This document shows, in pieces, positions 53,601-64,000 of a DNA stretch of 64,000 bases. Source of the stretch: Antedon mediterranea (taxonomy: Eukaryota > Echinodermata > Crinoidea > Comatulida > Antedonidae); contig NC_092672.1 of assembly GCF_964355755.1 (NCBI RefSeq), positions 18,968,501-19,032,500 of the forward strand, read 5' to 3'. The position numbers and the translations under genes are program-made. The notes under the pieces are model-generated. The model was not told where the DNA came from. It saw only the letters and a list, made by a program, of their open reading frames with translations, and ran no database searches. How positions within the stretch are numbered: position 1 is the first letter of the stretch; every line of letters begins with the position of its first letter.

Positions 53601-54640
53601 GACTAAAGCTATCTCTACACTATCAAACTTTATGTGCCAACAAAATGTAATTTTTGGGCATATCACTACCATTTGGGCACATCATACTTTTTTTGTTGGT
53701 GTAGACAGAGCTTAACATGATCGATGTTAGTCTTTAATTAAATCCACACGACAGAGAGTAAGGCGAAGATCAACTTCTGGTAGGAAGTCAAATCTGCACC
53801 TTCCCCAACAATTTGCCTTCCCCAACAATTTGTTGTTTGTAGTTTAGCATGGACGACGTAGGCCCACCAGAACTGACAAATGGTCCGTACCTCTCATGCG
53901 TTTCAGCAATTTATCTTCTAACGTTGTCCGTGCCAAGTTAATGCAAAAAAAACAAACCAATGTAGTTAAACCTATCCGTCGTTTGTATCTTAACCACCAT
54001 GAGGAAGAGTGGGATTGGTCGAGATATAATTTTATTTGGTAAAGATATCTTGATTTATTTGGTTTAATGGAAACCATAATTTGCATAAAACCAACATAAT
54101 TATACAGTATGGAGGCCTACTGCATATTTTTTTTAATCCACAATTCCGGCAATAATTTGAATACAATTAATATAGGCCTAACTTGTCATTTACATAATAA
54201 TATGTGTGCTTCAAACGATCCTTGACCATGAAAAATGGGAGACACGTACTGAGTTTGTTGATTTATATCATTGGTATTGGTGGTAATAGGGGGTAAAAAG
54301 ATTTTTGTAATGGCTGCACTAATTTGTATATAATCATTCGCAAGCAAAATTTACTTTTCCATATTTATGCCAATGAGACTCAAATATACTGTGAATATAA
54401 CACCAAGAAACAAGGAGAAACATTCTTGCTGTTTAACGTCTTCAAAACTGTATAAATGAAATGAGCAACAATGTGAATTAGGTAAACAAACATGGGCAAA
54501 ACCGAATTCATTGTATTTGGCTTAGTTTAGTACATAGTATGAATGTTCACGGAGGAAAATTGGTCATTCGATGACGCATCAACAAGATATCCTAATTCAC
54601 TTATACTTTTATTTGTTATGTTTAATCCAGCGCAAATGTT
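50601..54640. other. Intergenic DNA, no gene seen
   Basis: AT-rich. A short inverted repeat (aagctatctctacac near 53608 with gtgtagacagagctt near 53700) could be a small MITE. The open frames are short and lack splice context. Confidence 0.5.
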
Positions 54641-54769
54641 GGGACCTCCTTAGGATCAGGTCTGCTGGGCCATATGCAGAGGAGGGACCTCCTTAGGATC
54701 AGGTCTGGTGGGCCATATGCAGAGGAGGGACCTCCTTAGGATCAGGTCTGGTGGGCCATATGCAGAGGA
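54641..54769. repeat. Three 43-bp tandem copies
   Basis: Unit gggacctccttaggatcagg continuing to gccatatgcagagga, three copies, nearly identical. Confidence 0.92.
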
Positions 54770-54969
54770 AAATGTGTCTGGCAGTGACGACTTAATGCTC
54801 AGTGAGATGTGTTGGCTCTTTTCAATTTGTTTCATGTGGTATCCCAATACTGTACAAGTTTTGGTCTAGCAAATTTGTATCCTCTCTTTTTTTTGACACC
54901 ATGGCTTCATATGCAGCAGAGACCGCGACAGACATGCAGATCTGATATTGGTACCTTGCTCGTTTGACC

Positions 54970-55645
54970 CAGAAATACAAAATCCAGTTATGGCTAGTGT
55001 GGGATAGTTTTTGTATAGGGGCGGGAAGTACACAATCTATTTATGGCCAGTGTGGGATAGTTCTTGTATAGGGGCGGGAAGTACAAAATCCAGTTATGGC
55101 TAGTGTGGGATAGTTTTTGTATAGGGGCGGGAAGTACAAAATCTAGTTATGGCTAGTGTGGAATAGTTCTTGTATAGGGGCCGAAAGTACAAAATCCAGT
55201 TATGGCTAGTGTGGGATAGTTTTTGTATAGGGGCAGGAACGGGGGCAGGAAGTACAAAATCCAGTTATGGCTAGTGTGGGATAGTTCTTGTATAGGGGCG
55301 GGAAGTAAAAAATCCAGTTATGGCTAGTGTGGGATAGTTTTTGTATAGGGGCGGGAAGTACAAAATCCAGTTATGGCTAGTGTGGGATAGTTCTTGTATA
55401 GGGGCGGGAAGTAAAAAATCCAGTTATGGCTAGTGTGGGATAGTTCTTGTATAGGGTCGGGAAATAAAAAATCCAGTTATGGCTAGTGTGGGATAGTTTT
55501 TGTATAGGGGCGGGAAGTACAAAATCCAGTTATGGCTAGTGTGGGATAGTTCTTGTATAGGGGCGGGAAGTACAAAATCCAGTTATGGCTAGTGTGGAAT
55601 AGTTCTTGTATAGGGGTGGGAAGTACAAAATCTAGTTATGACTAG
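54970..55645. repeat. 53-bp minisatellite, about 12 copies
   Basis: Unit ccagttatggctagtgtggg then atagtttttgtataggggcg and ggaagtacaaaat. Alternating TTTTTG/TTCTTG variants suggest higher-order pair duplication. A decayed relative (ccagttattacccaacttg) continues to about 55800. Confidence 0.92.
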
Positions 55646-56080
55646 CTTGCGTTGAATAGTATTGTATACAGGCTTATCACTGGCTTCTTGCGTGGAATAG
55701 TTTCTGTATCCAGTTATTACCCAACTTGTGTGGAATAGTTTCTGTATCCAGTTATTACCCAACTTGTGTGGAATAGTTTTTGTATACGGGCGAAAAGTAC
55801 ACACAAAATAACAATGAAACTATCAAACAAACTATTTTTAATAACTAATACTGTAATATTATGCATAGTTCCACAGCTGCAAGGTCTGTACATTTTGTAT
55901 CAAAATTTCAACTTTCAATACACAAAAATGCAATCCAGTGGTCTAGACGTGTTCTTTTTGTTTTTAAATCTCTTCTTCATCTGATAATAATTATGGTAGT
56001 CATGACAAAGTACACCATTGTTGTAAACTATTCAATTTGGCAAATGATAATTTTCTAAGCATACTGTGTTGTTATCCGAG

Positions 56081-56923
56081 TTAATTAATTTTGCATCTTT
56101 TTCTTGTCAAAGGTGGTGTACTTCTACCTTTGGATGTTCTTTTTTGCATGGTTCCTTCTTTTTGATTGGTCTTTGACAATTGGAACTGTGACGAAATGTC
56201 AATGATTTCTTCATGAATGTAGTGAATGCTTCCATTTTCAGTAGATGGAGTAATCACATTCATATTATTTGTACTTTTCTCAACTGGATTATTGTGATCT
56301 GTCCCCACATTCAAAACAATTGTCGGATCTTGATGTATTGCTATATTTGGTTGTTCTTGAGTTCCTTCACTGGAATCATGCTCAAATTCTTGAGATGCCT
56401 CAACTTGCTGCAAATTTGATGTCAACACAGATGGTACCAGTTCTTCTGATGTAATAACATCACTCTGTACAAAATGCTGTACAGATATGTTCCCATCGGT
56501 TCCAAGCTGACTTACTGTGTTTGTAGTATCACCAGTTTGGTGACCAATAGCATTTGATGTCGCACCACCAATGTGGACGCAATCATGAGTTTCAATGACA
56601 TTCTGAACAAGATCATCTGTAGGCTCGCTATCTGAATTAACAAACTCCTGACATGGCTCTTGAGATTGTATGGTAACATTGTAAAGTCCTTCTTGGTTAT
56701 TGTCAATGAGGTTCATTGTCATGTCAGATGATGTCATTCCAAGAAAGCATTGACTAAGTTTACTCATATTAAACTGTACAAAGTCTTTGAATTGTTGCTC
56801 TAAACTTCGAGCAATGAACTGTGACTCTAGAAGAACAGAGGCTGGCATTTTACTCAAGATCCCCTGTTGAAGTGATTGCAATTGTTCACGTAACAACTTC
56901 TTTTCTTCATATAATATTTCAAT
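56081..56923 (-). CDS. Zinc-finger/coiled-coil gene, last exon
   Basis: The acceptor tttttcacag precedes 56923; stop TAA 56081-56083. It starts IEILYEEKKLLREQLQSLQQ, continuing the coiled coil from the previous exon in phase 0. An acidic, Gln/Ser/Thr-rich stretch of about 200 residues follows, then the basic tail. Confidence 0.85.
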   Translation of the reverse strand: MEILYEEKKLLREQLQSLQQGILSKMPASVLLESQFIARSLEQQFKDFVQFNMSKLSQCFLGMTSSDMTMNLIDNNQEGLYNVTIQSQEPCQEFVNSDSEPTDDLVQNVIETHDCVHIGGATSNAIGHQTGDTTNTVSQLGTDGNISVQHFVQSDVITSEELVPSVLTSNLQQVEASQEFEHDSSEGTQEQPNIAIHQDPTIVLNVGTDHNNPVEKSTNNMNVITPSTENGSIHYIHEEIIDISSQFQLSKTNQKEGTMQKRTSKGRSTPPLTRKRCKIN

Positions 56924-59900
56924 CTGTGAAAAATTTATGAATAAACAAGTACTGTAGTAAGATTATTTAAACAATAATACAAAAAAGTGTCTTTGCAAGT
57001 TTTGCCATTAAAGCCTGCTTTCCACTAAGTGTATTTAGTCACATAAATCCAATGTTTCGCAGAGAAAAAAATCACATTACACTTTTTAGTCGCGTGGACG
57101 CGACTCTATAGTTCACTATGTCGGTCAGTCTGTCGGTCTGTCTGTCGGTCCGGTATCACTATGCGTTTTAGCACGCGACTTATGGCTGTTGGCCTTGTTA
57201 TTACAAGAGTAAGTAACTGCAATTTCATTTCCATCGCCTATCTATTAAGCTTTTTGATTTGAAAGATTGCTTATGAACATGTGACAATTCATTTCCTGAT
57301 CACTGATTGGCAAAATTATTGTGTGACCTACTAATTTTACTGAAGGGAGAAACTTAAGGAACTAGAAGTCATTGCAGAAAGGAAGATGGAAATACCAATG
57401 CTATGCGTCTGATTCACATTAATAAATTTGTCTATGGAAAACAAACTTTGTGCGCACTTCAGCGGTAGTGCTTGCGGTACCCATAGATTGTACCCATACA
57501 ATTTAATAGTGATGTTTTTACAGACTTCCAAACTTGGAAATATGAGATATTGGGAGGTTTTAAGAAAACAGGGTCAAACCATTGAGGGTGCTACAAAAAG
57601 TCTTAGTAGATATAGCTCTATATCTATTAGCCTTATAAGTTATCGCCTTAATAGATATAGCTTTATTACCTATTAAGGTACCTACTAATAAGTAGATTTT
57701 AGGCCGATTTTAGATAGGTCCTAATAGGTTTTACCTCATTAGCATAATTCAAAATCCTCACTAATAGTATTAGATAGATTTTTGACTATTTTTAATCTGT
57801 GAGTAACACAGTTGTATACATCTATCTATTGTCTACTTACAATAGCTATACCAAGGGTTACCAGCAACCTATTAATAGACATAAACAAACTGATAATAGC
57901 CAGTAACTGTTAATAAACAATCTATTTTATACAATATATGGACTACCAGATAGCTATTAGAAATCTATGAGTATCATATCTATCAACTGTCTACTTATAA
58001 TAGCTATACAAAGGCTACCAATAACCTATCAATAGACTGTTAACAAATAATTAATAGCCAGTAACTATTAATCAACTATCTGTTTTATATAGCTGGGAAG
58101 TAGTCATTCCATCGTTGACTCATTGAGTTAAAATCCTTAGTAGGCGAGATAAAAAGGTCTACTTAAAAACTATTAGGGCTACTAAAAATAGAGCTATTTC
58201 TACTTACGACTACTTAAATCTACTAATTTCTTTGGCTATGGGTACTGTATATTGGGAGCTGTAAATGTGTAAACTCATTATTTCACTTATTGAACAACGA
58301 TTTAAGTGATTTTAAACATCTTACGGACCGATATTAGTATGTTTTATATTCTCTTATCAATATCTGGAGTAGTAACGATTATAAATTTATACATTTTTTC
58401 TTTTGGTTTATCAGATTTAGGAGACCGGAAAATTACAAGAAATATTGGGAGACTTTGCCATTATCAGGAGAGTTGGGAGGTCTGCTTTTGTCTTCCATTT
58501 TAATTACAACAAGAACACAACATTAGAAAAGTTATAAGTTATTGTTTAAAAAACTCCCTAATATAATAAAGTCATAAAGTACCCTATGTTGGTATTGTCT
58601 TTCCATTTCTGCTTTTTCTTCTTTTAATGTGCTTATCTGCTTTTGCAGTTCTTCTATTATTCTCTCTGATTTTCTCACTTCACCTGTTTCTTCAGATGTT
58701 ATCAAAACTATTTCACCATTACTACCTGAAACAACACAGTAATTAAAAAAATAAATACACTAAAATACATTATTTAAAAAACATTTGTAAAAAAATGTAT
58801 TCCATATATATTACTACAAAATGAAAAAATAAAAAAAACACTTTGCCTTAATTTGTAAAATAAAAAAACAAATTTGTAAATTTTAGTCAACTCTTCCAAT
58901 ACCGGACACCTTTAAGCTGGTCCAATGTCAGGTTTTCCAGAAATTTCGGCATTCCGAATGTGTTTTTAATGTTAAAAAAAAGTTTTGGACGTTGGACCTA
59001 AGAAATGGGTTTGGTTGATTGAGAGTTGACAGTAGTTTTTTTTTGTTTAATGTGAATATAACTCTATCTATTGTAAGAAATCAAGGTGATTTGATAAATA
59101 ATGGGGAAGTTTTGCAGCCTTACAAATATGAAAATAGATATGCGTCTACATTTGTCAAACTTTTAAGCTGATCCCCTGAGTTGTACTGTAAATGTGTATT
59201 TGTGTTGTTGAATATCAGCCTATTTGTAATTACAGATCTATTTTGTCACATTTTGCATTGAATCAAGAATATATGATTACAATAAACAATTTATTGGAAG
59301 TAATTTACTAAAAATTGTCAATTTGACTTTTTTTTAAAAATAGAAGTTCTTGCTCACTCTCATTTTACACTAGAACTAGTAAGACAAGTACAATACAAGT
59401 GCACGCTCAATATTTTTTTGCTATCTATGTGAATACTGGTTTATGAAGACCAAGAGGTACTTGTGATAAATTCGATTCATTCATATTAGCAAGGTTGCGA
59501 AGCCTTCCTATTAACTAACCAACAGTTCCTTCATGTGTTTCAGATATAATGTATTCATCTTTATCAATTTCAAGTGTGGTAGGCTCAACATGAAAAAAGC
59601 TGTTTAATCCATGTTGTAAGTTGGACCGTGCGTTCATCTTAGCATACATTTTAAAGCTCATTGGACCGCTCTGTTTGTTGTACATGTCAATAATGTTGGG
59701 CTGGTTAATATCCTGAAAGATGAATGAGTATAACACATCAACAAAGATAACATGAACAATGTGTCATTAGCAACACACTTTTAAACATTTTCCTTTCTTT
59801 TAATATTTTTTAGATGATAAACTATTGTATAGTATGTTGTATTATAACAGAAAACTTTTCAGTAGTGCACTCTAACAAATGAGCTTTAGGTTTATTGAAA

Positions 59901-62029
59901 TGCGTTTTTAAATGTTACTACTCATGAGTTTTTTTTATTCGGACTGTGATCAATATATCAAAAGAAATATATATACTGGGTAATAAATAATAAAAAAATA
60001 ACATTTAATTACATATTTGTTATCAAACAAAAATCTATTTAGTTCATACTTGTGCTATCTGTATTTGGAATGTAGTTGCAGGATTTTTAAAATGTGTCTT
60101 GAAATGTTTGAGTGCCTCATCTTTACGATTGAATGCATTTTTACATCGAAAGCAATGCCAGTGAGCACCTTTAAACTTTTTCTCTTCTTTGATAACTCCC
60201 TGAATAAAGCAGTTGTTGGAACAGCGTAGTATTCGGAGACCTATTTAAAAAAAATCTTATCATTATTCAAGCTAAGCAATTACTTATAATATACTGTACT
60301 GTATAAGTAATTGCTTGTACATTAACATGTATTAGATTATCTTATATGCCGACATACACATTTGAGCCGCAGCATATTGCGTAGTATGCTAAATCTCTGG
60401 TTGTAGTAATGGTGGTACATAGTTGATAGCGCACACTCTTTCAGATAAGATATTAAAGCCCCATTCCCTACGTTTTTTAGATCTAATTTAAGATCACAAA
60501 CTATATTTAATGTAAAAATAATACTATATGGTCCTATTGCGATAACTTTTTTCGTCTTTAAACGGTTAAAAATGTGAAAAATAAGTCGATTCTAATAATT
60601 ATAGCGGCCCGCTATAAATCCCAAAATGCATTGCGCGCGGATTGATATTTTTGTTTTTCACCTGTAATTCGCCCACTTTTCGATCGATCGTGAGGCCAAA
60701 ACAAATGGAAGACTCCTAACTTTTCAGCGAAAATACCGGGTTTTCCCCAATTTGTATCAACGGAGTCTGGCAAAAATAGAAAGACAATTAATGCAGCAAC
60801 TATACAACGTCAGGCTAGGTATATAGCTAGCGTACGATGTTCGTACGTTACCGATGTTTACCAGCTAGACCTACAAAACTAAGCCTAGCTAGGCTAGGCC
60901 TAAGACCGTCCACGAGAGGTCGATCGCCGCGAGCTACTTAGGTAGTGCATTGTTGTTCACTTTTTATCATAATTTACCATAAAACGTACATTTAAGACAA
61001 GGAATGACATGGTTTAATGTTTTTAAAGTGATAATTGATATATATGTATTATTTTCAAAAAAACGTCCAAAATTGCAGGGAAGGGTCTTTAAGCTGTAGG
61101 TCATGTACACAATAAAGAAAAAAGTTCACTCCTCAAAAAAAGTAGGGATTGCTTCCCAATTCATCAAAATAATAACATTTGACATTATACTGTATGTAAT
61201 ATAGTTAGAGTATAATATTGTAACAGTATAGGTTATTAGCTTGAATCAGTAGACAATAGAACTTGATGCAAAGCACAGCGCAATATTCTACATTTTGGTT
61301 TTTATTACTTGTTTTTTCTCACAAAAATCTCTATAAAGAGACAATTTCAGTTTGTTTGTTAGTTGTCCCCCGAATTTAAACATTTGTTGTCACGACCTCC
61401 TTTTCTTTTCTTGAAGTGGATTTTGTTTTTTATCGTTTATGGGTCTTACATGACAAGTAATCTCTTCTTGCAAGATTCTATTACTGGTATTGTATTGGTT
61501 TCAAAAAATATATGGTATTTTATTGTTATAAATAATATTTTTTACCAGACAAAACTGAAATAAATAGACCTTTCATCATTCACTTCATGCCATTATTTGT
61601 ACCATTCCACTCATAAACATTCATTATTTGACATCTGCTTTATGCAACAGAACAATTTTGACATACATGTTCTCTATCCAGCTCTATATAATCTCATAAA
61701 TTACTCATGGTTTCTGCTTTATTAGAATGATAGGGGAAACAAATAATACATTCTGGAGTACTTACACTACAGTAGTACTTAGGTCATTTGATGACAGAAA
61801 CAGGTTCTTTCTTGTTTATATACTCACCTGCAAAGTCCACTCCTTTATCAACATGTTTTACTCTATAATGTGCCCTCAGTATAAACATGTCAGTAAAAAC
61901 ACACTTGACAGGACAAAATGGACAATGCATATGTTGTCCTTTTGAAGTGCTACCCTCGCAGTCTTCCATCCTACATACTCCTGCTGCCCATTCTAGCTCA
62001 GTGCCTTTGATTCGAACAGAAGGGTGTGT
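56081..62029 (-). CDS. Zinc-finger and coiled-coil protein gene, last five coding exons (523 aa seen)
   Basis: Exons in transcript order: 62029-61828, 60240-60050, 59712-59520, 58725-58583, 56923-56081. Lengths (202, 191, 193, 143, 843) give 524 codons with matching phases at each junction. The N-terminal part has paired CxxC/HxxxH finger modules: CPFCPVKC with HYRVKH, and RCSNNC followed by HWHCFRCKNAFNRKDEALKH with FKTHF. A linker and a coiled coil (ERIIEELQKQISTLKEEKAE and on) follow, then an acidic Ser/Thr/Gln-rich region and a basic, NLS-like tail (KRTSKGRSTPPLTRKRCKIN). This suggests a nuclear DNA-binding factor that oligomerises through the coil. I believe it is a conserved animal gene but cannot name it. 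The N-terminus is missing. Confidence 0.85.
57595..58245. repeat. CTATTA/TAGTAG-rich region with a ~120-bp tandem duplication
   Basis: The segment around 57822-57945 is repeated with changes at 57978-58095 (gtctactta-aatagctata, aatagccagtaact). gtacccatag (about 57478) and ctatgggtac (about 58236) face each other at the edges. It lies in the intron before the last exon of the zinc-finger gene. Confidence 0.6.
58583..58725 (-). CDS. Zinc-finger/coiled-coil gene, coiled-coil exon
   Basis: The acceptor gtttcag and donor CATAGG|gtactt bound 143 bp (2 nt + 47 codons). It encodes SNGEIVLITSEETGEV and a Glu/Lys/Leu-rich heptad-like run. Confidence 0.85.
59520..59712 (-). CDS. Zinc-finger/coiled-coil gene, linker exon
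   Basis: The acceptor tctttcag and donor GTTG|gttagt bound 193 bp. It encodes DINQPNIIDMYNKQSGPMSF through IDKDEYIISETHEGTV, and the exit phase fits the next exon. Confidence 0.85.
60050..60240 (-). CDS. Zinc-finger/coiled-coil gene, second finger exon
   Basis: The acceptor aaatag and donor CAA|gtatga bound 191 bp (2 nt + 63 codons). It includes RCSNNCF, HWHCFRC, and HFKTHF, giving a zinc module with Cys and His ligands spaced like a C2H2 finger. Confidence 0.85.
60457..61088. mobile_element. TTAA-flanked MITE, about 630 bp
   Basis: TTAA (60453-60456) is followed by agccccattccctac; inverted at the right, agacccttccctgc precedes TTAA at 61089-61092. TTAA duplications are made by piggyBac and Kolobok elements; the ends differ from the 14-kb piggyBac here. 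The GC-richer interior has no ORF of note. Confidence 0.65.
61828..62029 (-). CDS. Zinc-finger/coiled-coil gene, first finger exon
   Basis: The acceptor ttttaatag and donor GCAG|gtgagt bound 202 bp. It includes CPFCPVKCVFTDMFILRAHY and RVKH, a C2H2 finger. The exit phase (1) matches the next exon (2 nt), making a Gly at the junction. Confidence 0.82.
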
Positions 62030-63464
62030 CTATTAAAATATAGCAACATTTCAAACAGCTCTTTTAGTAAGTCTCAACATCATGATAAAAATAGTTAAAT
62101 GTTTCTCTTTTTACTTGTCTATTGTTATAATTACATACATGTCAAGTCCCACGCATTTGGCTCTGCTTTTATTTAACCCAAACTCTCCCGCCGTGCACCT
62201 AAAATTTCACTTTTTCACAAATCTTTTTTTGTTGAATTTCTTGAAATAGTTTGATTTTACCTATAATCACTGGTCCTAGGCCACAACAACGTAGTACAGT
62301 ATGTTAATGAATTTGGAATGTTTCATTTTGTCACAATTGAGGGTTGGGGACAGGGGGTTAGTTAGAGGTGGGATCTACCTAAAACTTGACATGTGTAGTT
62401 ATTAATATTTGGTTCTAAGTTGTATCTCTGGTGCCCTGGATCCCAAAGGCCTGGTGCAATTCATGGTTAGTTAGGTTGCGGTAAAATTAACTTCCGGTAT
62501 TTTGTATGGATATTCGCCAACTATAGTAAGTTTTACCAAATTCGTTTGGTAGTGCTATTTTGTATTATTAGGTATCTGCAATATTTTCGCCATTTATTAT
62601 GTATTTTTAAAAATGTGTTTATTAGGTAGATTATTTCTCTGGGTATATGAAAATTTATCATAATGCCAATTTAATTGATTCTTTTTGTCTTTTATGGGTC
62701 CTGAAAAAAGGACATAACAAGCTTTTTGAAATGGACATTGTAAAAAAAGTTGTTGTCAATTTGTTACTTTAAAAGTTTCTCAAAATGGTTTCAGAGAAAA
62801 TTTAATATATTATTTGAAAAAAAGTTAACTTGATAGCAAAATAATTACTATATATAGAGGATAGGCCGTAGCACACCTAAAAAAAAATGTCAACACAAAA
62901 ATAAAATCAACCGATTTGATAATTTCCTTTGCAACTGAAATGGAACAAAAGTGTATTATTCTGGCAGCTCATTTTTTAGGATAATATAATGATAAATGTA
63001 TAAATGATATAGGCATATCTTATCGATCAGTTAAAACAAACAGTGTTATATAAAACAATGAGTAGGCTACTTATTGATTTGCATAATTGACAAGTATACA
63101 GTATGTCTATTGTTATTTAATATTATTATTATGGTTAAGACTACTGTATCAACGCTTTACAAAATTGATGTACTGTGATCAGAACAAAATCGATGTACTG
63201 TGACCAGAGACTACTACTACTGTAAAAGTACAGTACTACACGAAGGGAGAGGGGCATCCCCTTTATTTATGCAGCCTACTGTACAATTCTGTATTATTTT
63301 GTGTTCAAATTGCGCAAGAATATCAATTAGGTAATTTATGCACGTGTAAGCTATTTTAACTGTTAGGAGGGGACTTTGCGATGGGTCACTGTGTTGGGGG
63401 ATTTTGCATTGGGTGTCTTTGCGATGGCCGAATTGACACCAGATACCTACTAGAGCAATAAATC
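62030..63464. other. Intronic or 5' flanking DNA of the zinc-finger gene, no exon seen
   Basis: AT-rich. Further upstream exons are expected here or beyond the window but I could not support any. Confidence 0.4.
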
Positions 63465-63623
63465 CTACCACCAGAGAGCAGCCACCTTTTTGGAATTGAT
63501 TATTAAGGGTATATTGCAAATTTCAAAGCTTAATTCTTTCAGAAACAGTTGAATTTCTCGCCGTCGTATTCCAGAACCGCATGCGTTTGATAAATATTGT
63601 AGCAACGAAACGAACGCATTCAT
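63465..63623 (-). CDS. Candidate first coding exon (uncertain)
   Basis: ATG 63623 opens MNAFVSLLQYLSNACGSGIR, RREIQLFLKELSFEIC and on, with an in-frame TAG a short distance upstream. Weak donor-like sites (AAG|gtggct, TG|gtagga) lie near the end. It is on the same strand as the zinc-finger gene and could be its start, but phase and donor are unproven. Confidence 0.25.
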   Translation of the reverse strand: MNAFVSLLQYLSNACGSGIRRREIQLFLKELSFEICNIPLIINSKKVAALWW

Positions 63624-63809
63624 CCGTGTCTCTTGTGTATTGTATTCAACGGTCAACTATGAGGTGCTACCGATGAATTTATTTGGTCAAATAAAATCAG
63701 AAATTCATTTCTGTACACTATAACATTTATTAAAAATAAATAAAACTTAATGCTACCTTTTGTCAGTGATGGTAATTGTATGTTAAAATAGAGTAAACTC
63801 ATTATAGAA

Positions 63810-64000
63810 TAGGAATGTGGAAAGAGAAAATAAAAACAGAAGTTTAAACTTGATATTACCGTGTATTTTATGTCTGGCCACTGCACTATGTCAGAGTGGT
63901 GAAATAGAAAACATACAACATTTGTTATTTAATTGCCAAGCTCTTCTTAATGCTATAAGAGAGATTGAATTAGTAAAGCTAAATAATGACCTTGACATTT
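63810..64000 (+). pseudogene. Possible LINE reverse-transcriptase zinc-ribbon fragment
   Basis: One plus-strand frame reads PCILCLATALCQSGEIENIQ then HLLFNCQALL and is open to the window end. This C..C....E-hydrophobic-x-H-L-L-F-x-C pattern is the zf-RVT motif at the C-terminus of many non-LTR retrotransposon polyproteins. The upstream frame soon hits stops, so it looks like a truncated fragment. Confidence 0.4.

Overview
This is eukaryotic genomic DNA: AT-rich, with split genes, long introns and many transposable elements. The two reconstructed host genes have an animal architecture. Dense GGCCTA/TAGGCCTA tracts and very frequent TACTGTA/TACAGTA words suggest a marine deuterostome, perhaps an echinoderm. 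That placement is a guess from sequence style, not a proof.

Host genes. (1) Positions 52-198 (+) are the last coding exon of an unrecognised gene that enters from the left. (2) A complete SH2B-family adaptor gene lies on the minus strand from 50182 down to 6842. I rebuilt it from seven coding exons with consistent splice phases (1773 nt, 590 residues): N-terminal dimerisation helices, PH domain, SH2 domain with the FLVR arginine, and a conserved C-terminal tyrosine tail. Its first intron (18754-49438, 30.7 kb) holds most of the mobile DNA in the window. (3) Upstream of it, also on the minus strand (62029 down to 56081), are the last five coding exons of a zinc-finger/coiled-coil gene. Its 5' end is not resolved; a possible first exon is at 63465-63623.

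Mobile DNA in SH2B intron 1. The dominant object is a piggyBac element bounded by TTAA sites and 14-bp terminal inverted repeats at 20712-34847 (14.1 kb, very large for this superfamily). It encodes an uninterrupted 531-residue DDE transposase (29804-31399). This is preceded by a short first exon (21037-21123) and five acidic exons, four of which look like tandem duplicates; the last three duplication intervals each carry a tRNA-derived SINE in the intron. A Ty3/Gypsy retrotransposon with identical 129-bp LTRs and a 5-bp target duplication (21143-25565) sits 19 bp into the piggyBac first intron. A Harbinger-like element (32185-33270) is nested in the right part. To the right are a relic Harbinger element swollen by a 34-bp minisatellite (39356-41695), a CAGGG-ended inverted-repeat element (43116-45020), a Harbinger-like element carrying only a Myb/SANT-like ORF (45456-46471), and a TAA-flanked element that contains a cysteine-rich terminal exon (46944-48740).

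Elsewhere: a 39-bp minisatellite (1605-2727), several other tandem arrays, small inverted-repeat elements in introns and intergenic DNA, and a possible LINE reverse-transcriptase zinc-ribbon fragment at the right edge. Nothing bacterial, no CRISPR array and no rRNA was seen.
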